Assembly: GCF_900100435.1 (NCBI RefSeq)
Contig: NZ_FNEX01000004.1
Location: forward strand, 124,001-188,000
Direction of reading: 5' to 3'
Length of the DNA: 64,000 bases
From: Pedobacter sp. ok626
Lineage (GTDB): Bacteria; Bacteroidota; Bacteroidia; Sphingobacteriales; Sphingobacteriaceae
A program made the position numbers and the translations under genes. This document shows positions 35,963 to 44,699 of the stretch, piece after piece; position 1 is the first letter of the stretch; the number at the start of each line of letters is the position of its first letter. The notes beneath the pieces were generated by a model. That model searched no databases. It saw nothing but the letters and a program-made list of their open reading frames with translations, and was not told the origin of the DNA.

Positions 35963-36457
35963 ATGATGGAAGAAGGGCAAGAAAAAAAGAAGATTAAACT
36001 GGACAAGAAGGCAGCTTTAGCAAAAGCTGAGCATTATTGTGCTTATCAGGAGCGTGCACAGCAGGAGATTCGTGATAAATTATACGAGTGGGGCTTATGG
36101 TCGGATGATGTTGAAGAGTTGATTTCGGAGCTTATACAGACGAACTTTTTGAACGAGGAACGCTTCACTGAAGCTTATGTTTCGGGCAAGTTCAAGATCA
36201 AACGTTGGGGAAAGATTAAAATAAAGCAGGGCTTAAAACTAAAAAGGATACCAGATAAAATGATTCAGCGTGCGCTGAATGCAATTGATTACGATGATTA
36301 TTTGAATGCTATTTTGATTACAGCACAGAAAAAAGCTCCTTTAATTAAAGAAAATGATCCTTTTAAACGGAAGTATAAACTGATTAGCTACCTCATGAGC
36401 AAAGGATTTGAAAAAGATTTGATAATTGATGTATTGAAGGCCAGTGAGTTAGTTTAG
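35963..36457 (+). CDS. recX: RecX family regulatory protein
   Basis: A 164-residue RecX homologue with three tandem three-helix repeats. Visible are AEHYCAYQERAQQEIRDKLYEWG, ISELIQTNFLNEERFTEAYV, then KIKQGLKLKRIP with KMIQRALNAIDYDDY and the last RKYKLISYLMSKGFEKDLI. RecX binds RecA filaments and inhibits recombinase activity. The N-terminal basic tail (QEKKKIKLDKKAA) is typical of Bacteroidota RecX. ATG at 35963 and 35966 are both possible starts. recA is not in the window. Confidence 0.9.
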   Translation: MMEEGQEKKKIKLDKKAALAKAEHYCAYQERAQQEIRDKLYEWGLWSDDVEELISELIQTNFLNEERFTEAYVSGKFKIKRWGKIKIKQGLKLKRIPDKMIQRALNAIDYDDYLNAILITAQKKAPLIKENDPFKRKYKLISYLMSKGFEKDLIIDVLKASELV

Positions 36458-36483
36458 AAGGTGTTTTTTTTATTAAAAATAAC

Positions 36484-36513
36484 TTGGAGGTAAAATAAAA
36501 GTCTTTATATTTG
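36484..36513 (+). promoter_or_regulatory. promoter of the tRNA cluster
   Basis: TTG (36484-36486), 19-nt spacer, TATATTTG (36506-36513): an exact Bacteroidota TTG-N19-TAnnTTTG promoter, 73 nt before the first tRNA-Gly. Confidence 0.7.
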
Positions 36514-36586
36514 CAATCCCAAACGGAAACAAGATAAGTAATTATCTAGCTCTAAAAAGGGAAGACATCGGATGATGTTAATCAAT

Positions 36587-36659
<73 letters not shown>

Positions 36660-36728
36660 CTAAATATTTTCAATACCAGGAAGATATTTATAAAATTAAT
36701 CCTATCGATGTAAGTTGATAACGATTAT

Positions 36729-36813
36729 GCTCAGATGGTGGAACTGGTAGACACGCAGGACTTAAAATCCTGTGACCTTAAAAGTCGTGCGGGTTCGATT
36801 CCCGCTCTGAGTA
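36729..36813 (+). tRNA. tRNA-Leu (TAA), copy 1
   Basis: An 85-nt class II tRNA with acceptor GCTCAGA/TCTGAGT (terminal G-U), anticodon stem-loop CAGGA-CTTAAAA-TCCTG (TAA) and a long variable arm. CCA is not encoded. Identical to copy 2 at 36992. Confidence 0.97.
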
Positions 36814-36854
36814 CAAAAGACTGCATGTTATAGATGTAGCAAAACAATACCAAT

Positions 36855-36927
<73 letters not shown>

Positions 36928-36929
36928 CT

Positions 36930-36954
36930 AAAGCCTTCTTCAAAGAGGGCTTTT
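36930..36954 (+). terminator. terminator-like hairpin inside the tRNA cluster
   Basis: AAAGCCTTC and GAGGGCTTT pair over 9 bp (one G-U) with a 6-nt loop, followed by a short T-rich tract. Placed between tRNA-Gly copy 2 and tRNA-Leu copy 2, it may reduce read-through into the last tRNA. Confidence 0.55.
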
Positions 36955-36991
36955 ATTTTAAAAGATATTTCCCCACGGATATTGGGAAAAT

Positions 36992-37076
36992 GCTCAGATG
37001 GTGGAACTGGTAGACACGCAGGACTTAAAATCCTGTGACCTTAAAAGTCGTGCGGGTTCGATTCCCGCTCTGAGTA
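36992..37076 (+). tRNA. tRNA-Leu (TAA), copy 2
   Basis: Identical over all 85 nt to the copy at 36729. Last tRNA of the cluster, followed by a strong terminator. Confidence 0.97.
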
Positions 37077-37083
37077 CAATTAG

Positions 37084-37121
37084 AAAGAGAGAATTTCAGC
37101 AATGAGGTTCTCTCTTTTTTT
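37084..37121 (+). terminator. terminator of the tRNA cluster
   Basis: A perfect 10-bp stem (AAAGAGAGAA and complement at 37108-37117) and a T-run, 7 nt after tRNA-Leu copy 2. Confidence 0.9.
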
Positions 37122-37214
37122 GTTTACGATATTCTTTGCAGAATTATTCTCCTTGATTCAGAATCCCATTTGTTATGTATAAATGTTAACTTAACATCTT
37201 AATAAGATAAGCCT

Positions 37215-38147
37215 ATGAAAAAGTGTTATATGTTATTTTGCGCTTTACTATTAAGTCTTCAATTGCTTGCGCAAACGGACTCTATTGCATTGGTCAATGC
37301 TGAATGGGCTGTCAAGGAACTGACTCCCCAGGTTTATTGGAAAAACATACATTTTACGCATCGCAATCTGTTTGCTGCAAATGAAAACATCAATTTGATC
37401 ATTATATCCCCACACGCTAATGGCATTCGTTTAGCAGTTGGTTATTCTGATTCATTAGAAACCACCTCGCAACAAGCTATGAAATACCATGCGCTGGCAG
37501 GTATTAACGGTTCATTTTTTAAAATGCGTGGTGCAGATCCAGATGATCATCCTGGATTAAATCAGGTACCCAAACTGGAACCTTCGAAACTTGATTATAA
37601 CCGCTCAATCACTTACTTGCGAAAAGACGGCCAGTTGGTGGCCCCGAATAAAATAGTCGCCAAGCAAACGGCACGAAAAAGATATCAACAGGGACTTATT
37701 GCAGTGAATGATAGTGGTATGGTTATTTTAAGTGCCGATACGCTTAATTTTGATTGGGAAAATAGTATCCAGGCACAGGATGTGATGACTTCAGGACCAT
37801 TGCTGTTGCTAAATGGTCAAAATTTACCTATTTCTGCGGATGCATTCAGTCAGAAGCGTCACCCTCGTACTGCGGTAGGTAAAATGATTGATGGTTCTAT
37901 TGTGTTATTGGTGGTGGATGGCCGTGCAGAAGAATCTGCAGGTATGAATCTAAGCGAACTTCAACAAACCATGCGCTGGCTGGGATGTGTCACAGCCCTT
38001 AATCTGGACGGTGGGGGATCATCTGCGATGTACATCAAAGGGGAGCCTGAACAGGGCGTGGTGAGCTACCCCGCAGACAACAAGAAATATGACCATGCTG
38101 GGGAGCGTGAAGTAGCAAATACCATATTGATTGTTCCTACTTATTAA
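37215..38147 (+). CDS. phosphodiester glycosidase family protein (NAGPA-like)
   Basis: A 310-residue exported protein (signal peptide ...LSLQLLAQ) with a phosphodiester glycosidase/NAGPA domain. Seen are ALAGINGSFFKMRG, DVMTSGPLLLLNG, KRHPRTAVGKMIDGSIVLLVVDGR, ESAGMNLSELQQTMRWLGCVTALNLDGGGSSAMYI and NTILIVP. These include the R-T-A-V-G and LDGGGSSAM motifs of the family. It would hydrolyse sugar-phosphodiester bonds or act on exopolysaccharide in the periplasm or outside. Monocistronic, ending in a strong terminator. It neighbours a polysaccharide lyase gene, but a hairpin and a terminator separate the two. Confidence 0.88.
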   Translation: MKKCYMLFCALLLSLQLLAQTDSIALVNAEWAVKELTPQVYWKNIHFTHRNLFAANENINLIIISPHANGIRLAVGYSDSLETTSQQAMKYHALAGINGSFFKMRGADPDDHPGLNQVPKLEPSKLDYNRSITYLRKDGQLVAPNKIVAKQTARKRYQQGLIAVNDSGMVILSADTLNFDWENSIQAQDVMTSGPLLLLNGQNLPISADAFSQKRHPRTAVGKMIDGSIVLLVVDGRAEESAGMNLSELQQTMRWLGCVTALNLDGGGSSAMYIKGEPEQGVVSYPADNKKYDHAGEREVANTILIVPTY

Positions 38148-38173
38148 CTGAATAGTAAAATCCAATTGATAAT

Positions 38174-38205
38174 AAAGCCTTTTAGCGAAAACTAAGAGGC
38201 TTTTT
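38174..38205 (+). terminator. intrinsic terminator after the glycosidase gene
   Basis: AAAGCCTTTTAG (38174-38185) pairs with CTAAGAGGCTTT (one G-U), 6-nt loop, followed by more T residues. Confidence 0.85.
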
Positions 38206-38279
38206 GCTGTCTATTTGTGTTGGTTTGGTTTTTCAACCCTCAATTAATTTCTTAAACTATTTTGAAGAGTCATTTTAAT

Positions 38280-38337
38280 GATTACATTTGGTTCACCAAT
38301 AATTGGTTTACCAATTATTGGTGAACCAAATGTAATC
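38280..38337. repeat. perfect 27-bp hairpin with 4-nt loop
   Basis: Arms 38280-38306 and 38311-38337 are exact reverse complements (beginning GATTACATTTGG) with loop TTTA. No T-run follows, and a normal terminator already lies at 38174-38205, so it is not a standard terminator. It lies 56 nt upstream of the PL6 lyase start, where it would form in the 5' leader or act as a DNA palindrome. An inner sub-palindrome (CCAATAATTGG / CCAATTATTGG) makes the arms themselves nearly symmetrical. Confidence 0.9.
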
Positions 38338-38393
38338 GCTAACCAAACGAAAAAGTGTGAGGTTTAACCACCTTGTACTTTAAAACCAAAAGT

Positions 38394-41300
38394 ATGAATA
38401 AACTAGCATTGTGCCTTTGCATGATACTGGGGCTATTTTTAGTTGATAAAACTAAGGCCCAGGTTGCATTGCAAACTTCATTTGAAACAACAGATGGGTA
38501 TGTTTCAGGAAACCTAAATGATCAGAACAATTGGAAAGTAAAGGCCGGAAATGCGGTCGTCTCGGCAACTAATACTGTTAAATCCGGTTCTCAATCTGTG
38601 AATATGAAGGCCGACAACGCTGCGTTGTTGGTGGATTTTATTCCTTACTCGGGCATTGTGGCAGGCCTAACGGGTGATATTTATACGGATATTTGGTTAA
38701 ATCCGGTCTCATTTGCGACAAAAGGAGTAGCTATCAATGCCTATGATTTGTTTGGGAACAGCGCTAAGCGGATATTTGTTATTGAGCTCAGTACTGATAA
38801 CAAAATCAAAGCCTATAACGGCTCTGCTGCGGTTAATATTGGAGTATGGACCAGTAAAGACTGGGTGAGGATCAGTGTTAAAGCTGATTTGGCTGGAGAA
38901 AAATATAAGGTGGCCATTAACGGAGTACTTGTTGATACGGAATTTAACCTCAGGGAAAGTTATACACCTACGGCAAGTGGAGCCCGCATAGCATCTATTA
39001 AGCAATTTCACTCTCTTCGTTTTAATCACACTTCGGATAGTCAAGTTGCCAGTTCTGAATTTTTTATAGATCAGATGTATATTGGGACGAATCCAATACA
39101 TGATATCTCTTTTGGCGCCTCTGCCACTTCAAGAACCATTACGCTTAGTCAGCCCGATTATGGAACGATCACATTAAGTCCTGCGACTGCATCATATGAG
39201 CTTGGTCAGCAGGTTACAGCAACGCTTACGCTCCCACAAGGATATAAGAATAATGGTTGGACAGGGGATCTTAGCGGCACAGAGCTAGTGAAAAGTTTTT
39301 CGGTAACCGGAAATATGACCGTGGGTGCAACTACTGGGGTTGATCTCGGGAATCCACCACCACAATACGTGATCAGTATAAATCAGCCTGTAAATGGGCA
39401 AATCACCTTGTCGCCTGCAGCAGCGGATAACAAGTATTATAAAGAGACAAAGGTAACCGCTACCATCGTTTATGATGCCTGTTCTCAATTCAACGGATGG
39501 ACGGGTGGACTTACAGGAAATGAATTATCGAAATCAATCACGCTGAGCGGAAACCTAACGATTGGCGCTAATATCGGCGAGATTACAACCCCGGCCGTTA
39601 AAAGAGTTGTAACCACGGTTGCCGAATTTAAAACTGCTTTGAGTGCTATGAATCCGGGGGATGTCATTGAAGTGGAAGATGGGAGTTACAACCTTAGTGC
39701 TTTAACGATAACACGTTCTGGCTGTCAGACCAAACCTATTGTTATCAGGGCTAAAAACCAGGGGAAGGCTATTTTAAATGGCAATACGGCATTAACCCTT
39801 GAGAGTTTAAAGTATTTGACTATTAAAGGCTTTTCCTTTCAAAGTGCTTCAATAGGTACAGGGATTAAAATACAGAATTGCAGTAGGGTACGGATCACCG
39901 GGAATATCTTTGAAATTAAAGAAACCAGCTCATGCAATTGGATTTATATAGGTGATACTTTTGCCAGTCCGCTACCGTTGCGCTCTGGTCACAATCTGAT
40001 TGATCATAACAGCTTTGATGGTAAAACGCAATCCGGTAAGTATATCGTGCTGGATGGAAATTATAATCAGCAGTCACAGCACGACACCATTAGTTATAAT
40101 GTGTTTAAAAATAATGGCCCAAGGGCTGCCAATGAAAAAGAAAGCATTAGAGTGGGCGTAAGCCCTTTGTCTAAAAGCAGTGGATTTACAGTGATAGAAT
40201 ACAATCTTTTTCAGGATTGTGATGGAGATCCTGAAATCGTATCGATAAAATCATGCGATAATACGGTAAGGTTCAATACTTTTCAGCGCTGTCTTGGGAC
40301 GCTATGTCTGCGCCAGGGGACAGGTACTATTGCCGAAGGAAATTATTTCTTTGGTGAGGGTAAGACTGCGGTGTATACCGATCCTGAATCCGGGGCCAGC
40401 AATACCATTGGTTGCGGTGGGGTTAGGGCTTATGGGAAAGGCCACAAAATTCTTAATAACTATTTTCAGGGACTTACAGGCTCAAAATGGGATGCGGCAA
40501 TTACTTTAACAAATGGGGATGTGACAAATAGTTCCAGTAGTCTTTCAGATCATTACTTGCCAGAAGATATCACTGTAGCTTTTAACACATTTGTTAACAA
40601 CAAATCGAATATTGAGATTGGGTTTGATAACAATGGGAAGTATCCTAAATATCCGATAAACTGCTCCATTTCAAATAACATTGTTGTCGATAATACCGCT
40701 CCTATTGTAAAATCATTTAGTACTGCTGCGCTTGCAGGGCTAAGCTTTGCCAGTAATATCATGTACCCAACAGGTTTGTCTTCGATTGGAATCAGTGCTA
40801 CCCCAGATCAGATCAGGAACATTGATCCTAAGTTGGTACAGCCCAAATGCAAAGACTTAAATGGGGCTTGCGCAGATCATTTGGCTTACAAGGTTTTAAG
40901 ACTCGATCAGTGGAGTCCGGCTATAGACGCTGCAAAGGGAGATTTTAATGAGGTTTCTGTTGATTTTGAAAGGCAACCGAGGACAGGGGCCAAAGATATT
41001 GGCGCAGATGAATACAAAGGCAATAGCCCGATTTTTATCAGTGCGCTTGAGCCGAAATTTGTAGGGCCTTCGGCTATACCATTTGCCTATGAAGTAGTAT
41101 ACGACGAAAAACCAAAACCTGAGGAGCCTGTTGAAAAACTTTACCCTATGGAGGCCGCAAATCTGCTCACTCCGGATGGAGATGGGGTAAACGACAGATG
41201 GATCATAGAGAATATTAAAATGTATCCCAATAATGAGGTCAGCGTATTTGATAAGGCCGGAAGATTGGTTTATTCTAAAAAGGGCTATGATAATGAATGG

Positions 41301-41414
41301 GATGGAATGTTGAATGGAAATCTCCTGAACGAAGGTACCTACTATTATATGTTAAGTACAGGGGCGTCGGAAAAGAAGATTAAAGGCTTCATCACGATCA
41401 TCAGAAATAAATAG
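38394..41414 (+). CDS. T9SS-exported PL6-type polysaccharide lyase
   Basis: A 1006-residue secreted protein in modules. Signal peptide (...VDKTKAQ); an N-terminal beta-sandwich of concanavalin-like appearance (~25-240); two InlB-B-like repeats of ~75 residues (from ~249 and ~325: YGTITLSPATASYELGQQVT, NGWTGDLSG); a PL6 (chondroitinase B/alginate lyase-like) beta helix (~404-875); and a type B sorting domain (~919-1006: LLTPDGDGVNDRWIIENI, YYYMLS, GFITIIRN). In the helix, Lys619 (SIKSCDNTV) and Arg640 (LCLRQG) are 21 residues apart, the same spacing as the catalytic Lys/Arg of chondroitinase B. Start at ATG 38394 rather than the TTG at 38373. Its PorP/SprF partner gene follows after 24 nt. Substrate could be alginate or a sulfated glycan. 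Confidence 0.88.
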   Translation: MNKLALCLCMILGLFLVDKTKAQVALQTSFETTDGYVSGNLNDQNNWKVKAGNAVVSATNTVKSGSQSVNMKADNAALLVDFIPYSGIVAGLTGDIYTDIWLNPVSFATKGVAINAYDLFGNSAKRIFVIELSTDNKIKAYNGSAAVNIGVWTSKDWVRISVKADLAGEKYKVAINGVLVDTEFNLRESYTPTASGARIASIKQFHSLRFNHTSDSQVASSEFFIDQMYIGTNPIHDISFGASATSRTITLSQPDYGTITLSPATASYELGQQVTATLTLPQGYKNNGWTGDLSGTELVKSFSVTGNMTVGATTGVDLGNPPPQYVISINQPVNGQITLSPAAADNKYYKETKVTATIVYDACSQFNGWTGGLTGNELSKSITLSGNLTIGANIGEITTPAVKRVVTTVAEFKTALSAMNPGDVIEVEDGSYNLSALTITRSGCQTKPIVIRAKNQGKAILNGNTALTLESLKYLTIKGFSFQSASIGTGIKIQNCSRVRITGNIFEIKETSSCNWIYIGDTFASPLPLRSGHNLIDHNSFDGKTQSGKYIVLDGNYNQQSQHDTISYNVFKNNGPRAANEKESIRVGVSPLSKSSGFTVIEYNLFQDCDGDPEIVSIKSCDNTVRFNTFQRCLGTLCLRQGTGTIAEGNYFFGEGKTAVYTDPESGASNTIGCGGVRAYGKGHKILNNYFQGLTGSKWDAAITLTNGDVTNSSSSLSDHYLPEDITVAFNTFVNNKSNIEIGFDNNGKYPKYPINCSISNNIVVDNTAPIVKSFSTAALAGLSFASNIMYPTGLSSIGISATPDQIRNIDPKLVQPKCKDLNGACADHLAYKVLRLDQWSPAIDAAKGDFNEVSVDFERQPRTGAKDIGADEYKGNSPIFISALEPKFVGPSAIPFAYEVVYDEKPKPEEPVEKLYPMEAANLLTPDGDGVNDRWIIENIKMYPNNEVSVFDKAGRLVYSKKGYDNEWDGMLNGNLLNEGTYYYMLSTGASEKKIKGFITIIRNK

Positions 41415-41438
41415 ATTTTAAACTCAAGCGAATTTAAT

Positions 41439-42344
41439 ATGACATTATCATTTTATGACAATGGTCTCCGTTGTAAAAAAAAGAGCGCATTAATCGTCCT
41501 GTTCTCTTTTGTATTTATGCTTCATGCAAATGCACAGCTGAAGCCTTTGGCTGCAGCTTTTTATCAGAACCAGTATTTAATTAATCCTGCTATGGCTGGC
41601 TTAGATGGGGGGACTTCCTTCGATTTAAGCTATCGTAAACAACTCAATTCTGTACCTGGTGCCCTGACGGAGCAGGCTTTGACAGGTACTTATGCTTTTG
41701 ATAAAGCTGCCATAGGGCTAAACGTGTCCAATGAAAAGGCTGGGCTGCTAAGGCGGACAAGGGTACTGGGGAGTTATGCTTACCACTTACAACTAAATGA
41801 GAAAGATAAGTTGCATTTCGGCCTTTCCGTTGGGATTTTGAATGAAAAAGCTGATGAGCGTTCCATAAAAGGTGATGCTACTGATGTGAATATAAGTCGT
41901 TTTAATGAACGTGGTGCTGTTATAGATGGCGATTTTGGTGTGGCTTACACCGGTAGGGGAATAACCGTTCAAGGAGCAATTCTTAACCTGAATAACTTTA
42001 TGGATAGAGATAAAAGGAATCAAATGAATTACTCCACCTTCTTTACTGCGCTTAGCTATAAGTTTAATATGGGTAAACAGTATGGAGATGTTGGCCTGGA
42101 ACCTAAGCTTTGCTACAGAGGTGTTAAAGAAGCTGATGGTATTGTGGATGGAGGTCTGAATGTAACTTTTGCTCAGGATAGGTTTAATGTCTTTGGTCTG
42201 TACCACAGTTCGGAAAATGCAACATTTGGTTTTGGGATAAAATATAAGACCTTAAGTTTTTCTGGTATCTACTCTTCAGTTCCTCATGCATTTAGCGGAT
42301 ATACAAACGGTGATTTTGAATTGGGACTTGGTTTAAGGCTGTAG
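41439..42344 (+). CDS. PorP/SprF family T9SS outer-membrane protein
   Basis: A 301-residue protein: signal peptide (...HANAQ), FYQNQYLINPAMAGLDGG, DLSYRKQLNSVPGAL, LRRTRVLGSYAYHLQL, RFNERGAVIDGDFGVAYTG and a C-terminal beta-barrel end (GDFELGLGLRL). It is the partner of the lyase upstream, and is expected to help surface delivery or anchoring of that type B cargo. It is a clear paralogue of the protein at 15624-16541, with the same motif order and length. A gap of 108 nt and a new promoter separate it from the suf operon. Confidence 0.9.
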   Translation: MTLSFYDNGLRCKKKSALIVLFSFVFMLHANAQLKPLAAAFYQNQYLINPAMAGLDGGTSFDLSYRKQLNSVPGALTEQALTGTYAFDKAAIGLNVSNEKAGLLRRTRVLGSYAYHLQLNEKDKLHFGLSVGILNEKADERSIKGDATDVNISRFNERGAVIDGDFGVAYTGRGITVQGAILNLNNFMDRDKRNQMNYSTFFTALSYKFNMGKQYGDVGLEPKLCYRGVKEADGIVDGGLNVTFAQDRFNVFGLYHSSENATFGFGIKYKTLSFSGIYSSVPHAFSGYTNGDFELGLGLRL

Positions 42345-42386
42345 CTTAAAGCCATCGCAAATCTTACATTTCTCTGTTTATACTCT

Positions 42387-42418
42387 TTTGTATAAATAAG
42401 CAAAAGGGGGTATCTTTG
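42387..42418 (+). promoter_or_regulatory. promoter of the suf operon
   Basis: TTTG (42387-42390), 20-nt spacer, TATCTTTG (42411-42418): a full Bacteroidota promoter, 34 nt before the sufB ATG. No obvious palindromic Rrf2 site overlaps it. Confidence 0.7.
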
Positions 42419-42452
42419 GGGTATAGTCTAACGGTTCAAAAAATATTTGAAT

Positions 42453-43898
42453 ATGAAAGAGAAACAAGGTCCCCTGGAGCAGGCCGTATCAAATGATTAT
42501 AAGTACGGATTTGTAACAGATATAGATACCGACACGATTGCAAAAGGTCTTAATGAGGATGTAATCCGGCTGATTTCCCATAAAAAGAATGAACCGGAAT
42601 GGATGCTCGAATGGCGACTCAAAGCCTATGCCTATTGGTTAAAAATGGTAGAGCCCGACTGGGCGAATGTGAAATATCCGATAATTGATTATCAGGATAT
42701 CATCTATTATGCAGCCCCGAAGCCGAAAAAGCAATTAAACAGTTTGGATGAAGTAGATCCTGAGTTGTTAAGCACTTTCGAAAAACTGGGTATTTCTTTA
42801 TCCGAGCAAAAGCGTTTAACTGGTGTTGCCGTAGATGTGGTGATGGACAGTGTTTCTATCGCTACTTCCTTTAAGGAGCAGTTGGCTGAGATAGGTGTCA
42901 TCTTTTGTTCCATCAGTGAAGCCATACAGCTACACCCAGAATTGGTGAGAAAGCACTTGGGTTCGGTAGTGCCCATGACTGATAACTATTTTGCGGCTCT
43001 AAACTCAGCCGTGTTTACTGATGGGTCTTTTTGCTATATCCCTAAAGGGGTACGCTGTCCAATGGAATTGTCCACTTACTTCCGTATCAATACAGAAAAT
43101 GCAGGTCAGTTTGAGCGTACGCTAATCGTAGCCGAAGATGAAAGCTACGTGAGTTACCTTGAGGGCTGTACTGCGCCAATGCGTGATGAGAACCAGTTGC
43201 ACGCCGCTGTTGTGGAATTGATCGCTATGGAAAAGGCTGAAATTAAGTATTCAACGGTTCAAAACTGGTATCCGGGCGACAAAGAGGGCAAGGGTGGCAT
43301 TTATAATTTTGTAACCAAAAGGGGGATATGTAAAGGAGATCATTCAAAAATTTCCTGGACTCAGGTAGAAACCGGATCGGCTATCACCTGGAAATACCCC
43401 AGTGTGATTTTAAAGGGCGATTATTCTATCGGCGAGTTCTATTCGGTAGCTTTTACCAACAATCATCAGCAAGCTGATACAGGTACTAAAATGATGCATC
43501 TGGGAAAAAATACCAGGAGCAGGATTGTGGCTAAAGGAATTTCTGCGGGTCACAGTCAGAATAGCTATCGTGGTTTGGTGAGGGCTAGTAAACAAGCAAT
43601 AAATGCCCGTAATTATTCACAATGCGATTCTTTATTGCTTGGTGATAAATGTGGCGCGCATACTTTTCCATATATAGAAGTAAAAAACAAGACTGCAATT
43701 GTAGAACATGAGGCGACAACCTCAAAAATTGGTGAAGACCAACTTTTTTATTGTAGACAAAGAGGTATTGATCCGGAAGCAGCAGTTGCGCTGATTGTAA
43801 ATGGATTTGCTAAAGAAGTAATGAACCAGCTACCTATGGAATTTGCCATAGAAGCACAAAAACTGCTGACCATTAGTATGGAAGGTAGTGTAGGGTAA
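42453..43898 (+). CDS. sufB: Fe-S cluster assembly protein SufB
   Basis: 481 residues. SufB is the scaffold subunit of the SufBCD complex, on which Fe-S clusters form in the cytosol. Seen are the N-terminal [16 protein letters not shown], then [57 protein letters not shown] and the C-terminal [21 protein letters not shown]. The ATG at 42453 fits the family start (an upstream TTG at 42447 gives only two more residues). First gene of the operon sufBCDSE, DUF59, rrf2, with 18 nt to sufC. Confidence 0.97.
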   Translation: MKEKQGPLEQAVSNDYKYGFVTDIDTDTIAKGLNEDVIRLISHKKNEPEWMLEWRLKAYAYWLKMVEPDWANVKYPIIDYQDIIYYAAPKPKKQLNSLDEVDPELLSTFEKLGISLSEQKRLTGVAVDVVMDSVSIATSFKEQLAEIGVIFCSISEAIQLHPELVRKHLGSVVPMTDNYFAALNSAVFTDGSFCYIPKGVRCPMELSTYFRINTENAGQFERTLIVAEDESYVSYLEGCTAPMRDENQLHAAVVELIAMEKAEIKYSTVQNWYPGDKEGKGGIYNFVTKRGICKGDHSKISWTQVETGSAITWKYPSVILKGDYSIGEFYSVAFTNNHQQADTGTKMMHLGKNTRSRIVAKGISAGHSQNSYRGLVRASKQAINARNYSQCDSLLLGDKCGAHTFPYIEVKNKTAIVEHEATTSKIGEDQLFYCRQRGIDPEAAVALIVNGFAKEVMNQLPMEFAIEAQKLLTISMEGSVG

Positions 43899-43916
43899 AC
43901 CGATAATTATAAGAAT

Positions 43917-44675
43917 ATGTTGTCAATTAAAAATATACACGCAAACGTAGAAGGTAAAGAAATATTAAAAGGGATTAACCTGGAAATAAAAGCCGGAGAG
44001 GTGCATGCCATTATGGGGCCAAATGGTTCTGGTAAAAGCACACTGGCTTCGGTTTTGGCAGGTAGAGAACAATATGAAGTGACGGCGGGTGAGGTGAGTT
44101 TTTTAGATAAAGATTTATTGGAACTTTCTCCTGAAGATAGGGCTCGTGAAGGGTTATTTTTAGCTTTTCAATACCCTGTTGAAATACCGGGGGTAAGCAC
44201 CACCAATTTTATCAAGGCTGCTGTTAATGAGAAGCGTAAGTATCATGGTTTGGAACCTCTTGATTCAGTTTCTTTTTTAAAGATCATGAAAGAGAAAATG
44301 AAGTTGGTAGAAATTGACCAGTCGTTATTGAGCCGTTCTATCAATGAAGGCTTTTCGGGTGGTGAAAAGAAGCGTAACGAGATTTTTCAGATGGCTATGC
44401 TCGAACCAAAACTGGCTATCCTTGACGAAACGGACTCTGGTTTGGATATTGACGCCCTGCGTATTGTTGCCAATGGTATCAATAAACTGCATAGTCCAGA
44501 AAGGGCCGTATTGGTGATTACCCACTATCAGCGCTTGCTGGATTATATCCAACCTGATTATGTTCATGTACTGTACAATGGAAGAATTGTGAAATCGGGG
44601 ACTAAAGAACTGGCCTTGGAACTAGAAGAAAAGGGCTACGATTTTATTACTGAAGGAGTTGATTTAAATGCTTAA
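43917..44675 (+). CDS. sufC: Fe-S cluster assembly ATPase SufC
   Basis: A 252-residue ABC-type ATPase with Walker A GPNGSGKST, signature FSGGEKKRNEI, Walker B LAILDETDSGLDIDAL and the switch His in VLVITHYQRLL. All are typical of SufC, which has no membrane partner but drives conformational changes of SufBD. Follows sufB by 18 nt; 24 nt to sufD. Confidence 0.97.
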   Translation: MLSIKNIHANVEGKEILKGINLEIKAGEVHAIMGPNGSGKSTLASVLAGREQYEVTAGEVSFLDKDLLELSPEDRAREGLFLAFQYPVEIPGVSTTNFIKAAVNEKRKYHGLEPLDSVSFLKIMKEKMKLVEIDQSLLSRSINEGFSGGEKKRNEIFQMAMLEPKLAILDETDSGLDIDALRIVANGINKLHSPERAVLVITHYQRLLDYIQPDYVHVLYNGRIVKSGTKELALELEEKGYDFITEGVDLNA

Positions 44676-44699
44676 CAGCAGATTTTAAAGCAATAGACA

